Shown in pieces: positions 58,774 to 64,000 of a DNA stretch of 64,000 nucleotides (positions are counted from its first letter, which is position 1; every line of letters begins with the position of its first letter). Position numbers and translations under genes: made by a program. The DNA is taken from the NCBI GenBank assembly GCA_022578965.1, contig MU400568.1, positions 186,001 to 250,000 of the forward strand, given 5' to 3'. The notes below the pieces were generated by a model. The model made no database searches, was not told the origin of the DNA, and was given only the letters and a program-made list of their open reading frames with translations. Source of the stretch: Xylaria sp. FL1777. Lineage: Eukaryota; Ascomycota; Sordariomycetes; Xylariales; Xylariaceae.

Positions 58774-61700
58774 AAATCGCGAAAAGGGACAAAATGCGAA
58801 TACCGCAGACAGACAATTCAAAGAACTTCACCATGGTAGGTCTTCGGTCCCTCATCGACGAACCCCCCCGCGATAATACTGGCACCCCGGTAGGTTTGGT
58901 TCAGGCTTGGTTCAGGCTTGGCTTCTCGGTTGCGATAATAGTCCCACAGGGCGCGCTATTGAAGTGATGAGGCTTGACGAAGCTGAGATGTCTCGTCTCT
59001 CCACGTACAACCATGCCGCTCTCGTGAGATTTACCTCATAGCCGAGTTAAGGAATGGGATTGGATTGTATACTGCGTAACACGTAACACCTTGCTTGTGG
59101 ATGTCCGACCATGACAGCTGCTCCCAGTGTCAAGGGCTCGGTGATGTTGCCCGATGTGGGTAGATCTTGGATACAAGTACACTAAACTACTATCTGGATG
59201 GCTTGGGCGTGTATGCTGTGCCTCTCTTCATGCTGTTGGCTTCTGGATGGTGCAGCCAGGGTAAGCTAAACCCCAAGAATAAGAGCGTGTTCTAGCGGCG
59301 GCGGCGGTTGGGCAGTGATGATTTTCCACACGCGGAGACCGACGCTACTACTTACACGAACGAGAGCCCATGCTCTCCTCTCCACTCCACATACCGATGA
59401 GGTGTTTCTCTGGTCGCGTCCCGAAGATCTGGTCCCGCGTCTTTTATTAGCCGGGCCACGTTGTGGGTCGCTGCAGTGGCCTCGAAACGAACGTTGGAAC
59501 TTTCATCTGTTAGTATCACCCGCCTTAGTGTAGACTTAGTTTTTTCGTTTTTCATGCAATTAGCTCTCGTGGTGGTTCGGCTTTTACTTACACCCACTCG
59601 CGATAATATGCCACCTGTTGTCCCTACCTGATGATGTGGATTGGTTACTAATCATTCCGGGTTCTTCTACCTAAGTAGGTAGGTAAGACATAAAGACTGT
59701 GCAGTGGTGTACAAGCCTGTGTTGCTACACAGATGGTATTGGGGGCCAAATCTAAACAGCAGCTCAGATTTCTTGTCACACTATCTTACCAGCAAACTTG
59801 CCTAGTAAAAAAAAAAGAGGCTTGAATGCGAACCAGTGAGATAGTAGCGCAAGCGAGCGCGATATACACAGCCGATTCGAGAAGTGCGCCGCGTGCCAAT
59901 TCGAAGAACCCTTGACCTGGTGAGGTTGGCTGACGATCGCACGTTTCATTCGCCAATGAACCTTGCGGCGGCATGGGCGCCGGCGGTATGGTATCAAATA
60001 TTCTTATTTCAGCATTTTCCAGCCAAGCCACTACCTCTCTCGGCTTGGTGAGCTAATTTACACGAAAATCCCTGAATCATCCTCAGAGTGATAGCCTCTA
60101 TATCATCCTAATAAACCTCAGCGGACTCTTATCAGTGGTGCTGCTACATAGTCCGCTACGGACTCTCATATACTTTGTCCAGCTATAAAGTAAGCTTCCA
60201 GGTCACCCGTATTGTAAGCACTTGATCTGACTGTTGGCTATTTTGGACACGCAGCACCCACCCGACTGAACGGTACACCAGGGATTCCCAGTGCTACGTT
60301 TGACCAGTGGCATTGCTGAACAACGGCCGCGCTTTTATCTAGCATGTGATAGTGTTAATGATGCGGAATATAGTGAATGGTAAAACGTGGCGCCATAACT
60401 CGCTCGCTCTCTCATGGCTTTTACGCAGATTAGCAATGCACTAACGTGGTCGTCCTAGAGGGGAACTAAAGGCTGAAGATAACTGAAGCTATAAAATAAG
60501 ATTAAATAATAACGTTAAATAATACATAACAGCCTCATAGCCCGGGATCCAATGGGGCCTTTCCTTTCTTCTAGAATCCGTTCCTTTTCCTTATTTGGCC
60601 TCGGCGTGCATACACGCTCTCATGTATAATCCTCCAGACGCAAGGCTGGAAAATTTCCGACATGCAGCATACCAACAAAACGAAAAGGTATGTCTTAAGA
60701 TGTCGTTGCTCTTTTATTTTGTTTATGTTAGATGTAGGACTTGATGGCTAAACATTTGGCGGTGAAGGTGGGAGCATGTAAATTCAGGTCTGAAGGTGCA
60801 AAACCCCGAGATCGAACTCTACCTCATAGGTCGAGATATGATGTTGGGAATAATTGTTGGTCGTCTTCGGCATACATAACGTCATATCTCGCCTGAAACT
60901 AATGTAAGCTTCGTAAGATGTTGTCCTTGTGGCAGGCAGTGTATGGTCAATATTCGACCGTACGACGCATGTAGGTAAATCAAGATGTGTTCCACTACGC
61001 GTTATACAGCCTCGCTGGTATATCCGAGAGCCTTGAAGTATCTATGCTGCAAATTCTAGCGTTTTACAATTTAGATATTTGTAAATAGCTTAAGCGAGCG
61101 TGCACCAAAAGGTCAGCCGCGAGAACAAAGATGCAGGGGATGGGTCAGCGGCCAACTTACACACCCTCTTCCCTAAGGTGTCTGCGAAGAATCAAGTGAC
61201 ACCTACCATTTAGCTGCAAGATAGTACTTGCTTTTTACGACTTGCAGTCTCCGGGTAGTGTCTAAGTCAAACTTGATCGCCATGAACGCGCGTTATTTAC
61301 AGATCGATGCGATGTACAGCTAACACTGAGCCACTCTCGTCATAATATTGGTATCAGCCTCGTCCACAGCGCTTCCGCCGGGCTATTACCGGTCGAAATG
61401 AGACGAGTTCACGCCATGGTTACCACATCGTCAACCATTATGACACCAAGGGCGCGACAGCTCGCGAGGCTGCCAGCCATCAGCAATACCTATGCTATAT
61501 CAGGAGTACATCAAAACTCAGGAATATACCTACAGTTAGACGCCGAACCCAGAGAATCTTTTTTTATGATTGGCCCCTGATCCTTCTGTTCAGCCGTGGC
61601 GTGTTCGAAAGGCGTTACCCGAATGTGCAAGCTGGACAGAAAATATCAAAATAGTAATAACGACTGAAATTATGGGAGCCGAGGCCCGACTATTGTGGAA

Positions 61701-62541
61701 ATGTGTTTGACAAACTGGTTCATTTTTCCGAGCCACTCTTGCGGATCCTTGAGCGGCATTTCTCCGGCAGCAACTAAGAGGACGACTACTTATCCCAACG
61801 ACCTTTAAGTCCCTTGGGGGGAGACTTCCAGAGCCACCAACAGGAAATGGAACAGTTATGGACTGAGCATACGTGGCTCTTCACGTGTTAAGGAAATGAT
61901 CCGTCCATCAATCATATGGCGTTGACTGAGTATGACGCTTTCATGGTAGGACATGCACCATGGCACACGCTCACACAAACAGGGCCCCATAGGTGGCCTA
62001 CGAGATGCCGTTTTCAACCAGTATTTGTAATGGGCATCGGAAAATGCTAAGGGGTCGCTGTCACGTGGAGGATATGGATAGAGATGGCCGAGAATAGAGG
62101 TACCATAAGGTCGAGGAAAGTATAGAGCTCAGAGACTTGATTCACACACGACATGTACAAGCTCAAAGCGCGCACAGTAGGAAATGAAACTCGAATCCCA
62201 AAAGAACAATGTATATTGTTTCAGGCAAGTGGCGCTTGTTGAGGGTACATCGTGCCTTGTTCACTCCTCAGCTTGACGCCAGCCCCTCCCACACGAAGAT
62301 CGAAGACGACTGGGATGGCCGAGATTCCACTGTTAAGACGGTCGGACCCTAGAGTTGTCTTTGAGCGTGAACCTTGACTAGGTAAATATACGACATTAGG
62401 ATCCGTCGCGCTTCAGGTGCCTTGAAAGCAGGACTTCGTCCACTCCCCGAACCCAACGCCGATGCAAAACCCTCTCAACCATAACGCCTATTGATGCAGT
62501 ATTTCGACGGCTTGTTTCCTAAGCCACACCTAGAACAATAA

Positions 62542-62993
62542 CTAGTCGTCTTTCCCTAGCTGAAGCTTCTTCTCGTTTCGTCCGTCTGGTGTGTACCTAA
62601 AAAGACCCAGTCAGTAGCTCGTTCTTCCACTCTGATATCTTCGTGCCGTTGGAGATTGTTTCGAAGCCGCAGGGTCGGGAGTCTCACTTTAGTAGCTTCT
62701 CGATAAGATCAACATGTGTCATGATCATGCGACGGCAGCAGTATCTCCTGAGCCCGAGTTGATCCATCGCATCACTATAGCGCAGTGTAAGCTTTACGTT
62801 CAAGGTCAGCGGAATCGAGGATGACAATATGAACGAACCCGTCAGTAATGCCCTCGTCTATCAGTTTTAGATAGCGCTCCCAAAGATCTCCAGTAACCTG
62901 GGTTTGCGAGGTTAGTTGTCGTGAATGGCGTGAACATTAGAGGATAGCAAGTCCCACCTTCCCGCAGGAAAAACAACGAATTGGAATAATCAT
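62542..62993 (-). CDS. rpb10: RPB10/RPABC5, common subunit of RNA polymerases I, II and III
   Basis: Four short exons: 62993-62958, 62897-62839, 62774-62688 and 62596-62542; 78 residues, all phases closed. The protein opens [12 protein letters not shown], with zinc ligands Cys7, Cys10, Cys44 and Cys45. It continues [30 protein letters not shown] and [12 protein letters not shown], the near-invariant RPB10 sequence. It ends with a short basic tail. It is a zinc-binding assembly subunit shared by all three nuclear polymerases. Introns have branch points such as CTAAC at the first. The gene diverges from UTP17, sharing a 420-nt promoter region. No exon exceeds 87 nt, so it is easily missed. Confidence 0.97.
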
Positions 62994-63412
62994 CCTGTCT
63001 GTCAATACTATGCGCGTATTTGATGCTGCAAATGGATTATAGCGACAAGAGAAGCGGATGATGATGCGCGAACGTAAGTTGGATGTGGAGTGACAAAGAT
63101 GATGAAAGGCGATGTAGCCGTCGACAATATTTCAAGATCAGCCCCACATAAAGCGCGCTGCAGGGACTGGGGTATCTATCTAGGCTACTTACAGTAGGTA
63201 CCTAGGTAGTTGGTGGGGTGAGAGAGAGCCAATTGAGCCGGAAGCTGGGGCTTCGATTCTCCGACCAGAAAAAGTTCTTATCAGTTTCTTATCGTAACTG
63301 CTCCTCTAAGAAAACATTCAGGCTGGAGCTGTGAACTTTTTACGGAGGCCAAGTCAAGTGCTTAACAACAGACGATTTGCTGTTGCGACATCAAACGCTA
63401 CAGGTTCAAATT
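62994..63412. other. Shared promoter region of RPB10 and UTP17
   Basis: About 420 nt between two divergent start codons; no gene and no clear TATA box seen. Confidence 0.6.
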
Positions 63413-64000
63413 ATGGCGCCCGTGATGACGCCAGAGGTTGGTCATACAGCCCTATAGAAGTTCGAAAATATTTTCAGAGCTATTCTCTAATGATCGACTA
63501 TGGATAGGCTGTTGCCAACAAGCGCAAGCGAGAACTCGACGAGCATAGCAAACGGAAGCGAAGGAAGCAGGGCCGCACTTCCACGCAGCCCGACGCCGCC
63601 AATGGACAATCCCTTACGTCGGAACCAGACGTCCAGGCCAATGGCACTGAAGGCGATCCAGATCACGAAGGAACGGTGCTGGACACTGTCAAATCCGAGT
63701 CTCGGCCTGAAAAAAAAGATAAGCGCCATCATCGGCCGAGGATCCAGAAGGCGGTGGCTACAAAGGGCGATGCCTGCAAATGGATGGTCTCAAAGCCTCT
63801 CGGGGGACGAATGCTCAAAATTGACCCTATCTTAACCGAAGATGAGAGGTCAGAACTAGACCTTCAACTGCATTCGTATGGCAAGCGACTGACTGGCATC
63901 CGTACAGATATTTGATCCTTGCATACAATACATCACTCCAAGTCTACTTGGCTTCCGAATCTCTTTTGCTACGCAAAATCGAACTCTCCCTTCCGCGGAT
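63413..64000 (+). CDS. utp17: UTP17/NAN1, WD-repeat SSU-processome protein, cut by the window edge
   Basis: Exons 63413-63436, 63508-63848 and 63908 to the edge; about 152 residues are present, with no stop. Intron 1 (71 nt) and intron 2 (59 nt) restore the frame MAPVMTPE-AVANKRKREL and DER-YLILAYNTSLQVY. The first 90 residues are basic, with Lys/Arg runs typical of nucleolar proteins. Then comes the start of the first WD repeat (WMVSKPLGGRML, IDPILTEDERYLIL, TSLQVY), which matches the Nan1/Utp17 beginning. The protein is part of the t-UTP/UTP-A complex, which links rDNA transcription to 18S pre-rRNA processing. Reading through intron 2 gives an early stop, so the splice is needed. Confidence 0.88.

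Larger units (their letters stand above)
57051..62541. other. 5.5 kb gene-poor region
   Basis: Bases 57480-57540 read on the minus strand are CT-rich, as expected near the start of the preceding minus-strand gene. Four copies of a 9-nt unit (58217-58252) and a (TG)14 run (58743-58770) are present. Small ORFs at 58142-58465, 59786-60031 and 61398-61580 show no recognisable domain. I found no phase-consistent exon series. Confidence 0.5.

Noticed and set aside
59786..60031. Minus-strand ORF with ATG and a hydrophobic end
   Set aside because: 81 residues without homology I know, no following exon, and neighbouring DNA looks non-coding.
61380..61660. Open plus-strand frames of 60-90 codons in a GC-richer patch
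   Set aside because: The longest has no ATG and none resembles a known protein.

Overview
The window is nuclear DNA of a filamentous ascomycete (Pezizomycotina, most likely a Sordariomycete). Genes are split by short introns, mostly 45-76 nt, with GTAAGT-like donors, CTAAC-like branch points and AG acceptors. The gene set includes the conidiation regulator AbaA (TEA/ATTS domain), a Zn2Cys6 regulator, a Pth11-like membrane protein and an ent-kaurene-type diterpene synthase. I saw no tRNA, rRNA, CRISPR array or intact transposon. Most genes had to be built from exons by joining phases by hand. Two of them, dynein light chain and RPB10, have no long exon.

Layout. Bases 1-675 hold the start of a secreted DUF7492/LPMO-like gene on the minus strand, cut by the window edge. 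A largely empty 4 kb follows, then a GC-rich Gfo/Idh/MocA oxidoreductase (4814-6058) and a secreted five-repeat beta-propeller protein (8204-9276). Next come abaA (13790-10514, minus), the SSU-processome factor MRD1 (17519-14634, minus) and the LC8 dynein light chain (18117-18726), the last two diverging from one promoter region. A 10 kb gene-poor stretch (18727-28841) with many short TAGG/CCTA-type repeats precedes the RNA polymerase II elongation factor ELL (28842-31266).

From 35.6 to 49.8 kb lies an accessory region. It holds a helical orphan protein, an Rrg1-like SAM methyltransferase, a shortened bifunctional (class II + class I) diterpene synthase, a Zn2Cys6 transcription factor, a seven-helix Pth11-like protein, a SnoaL-like protein and an ent-kaurene-oxidase-like P450. 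I read the genes from the synthase to the P450 as a small diterpenoid biosynthetic cluster. In it a cyclase would make the skeleton, the P450 and possibly the SnoaL-like protein would modify it, and the Zn2Cys6 protein would control it. The cyclase lacks roughly the first 200 residues expected of its family, so the cluster may be altered or decaying.

The right end returns to conserved genes: two proteins of unknown function (51507-52896 and 57050-54609), then RPB10 (62993-62542, minus) diverging from UTP17/NAN1 (63413 to the edge). MRD1 and UTP17 both act in the SSU processome, RPB10 is shared by polymerases I, II and III, and ELL acts on polymerase II. The putative cluster therefore sits between growth-related housekeeping genes.
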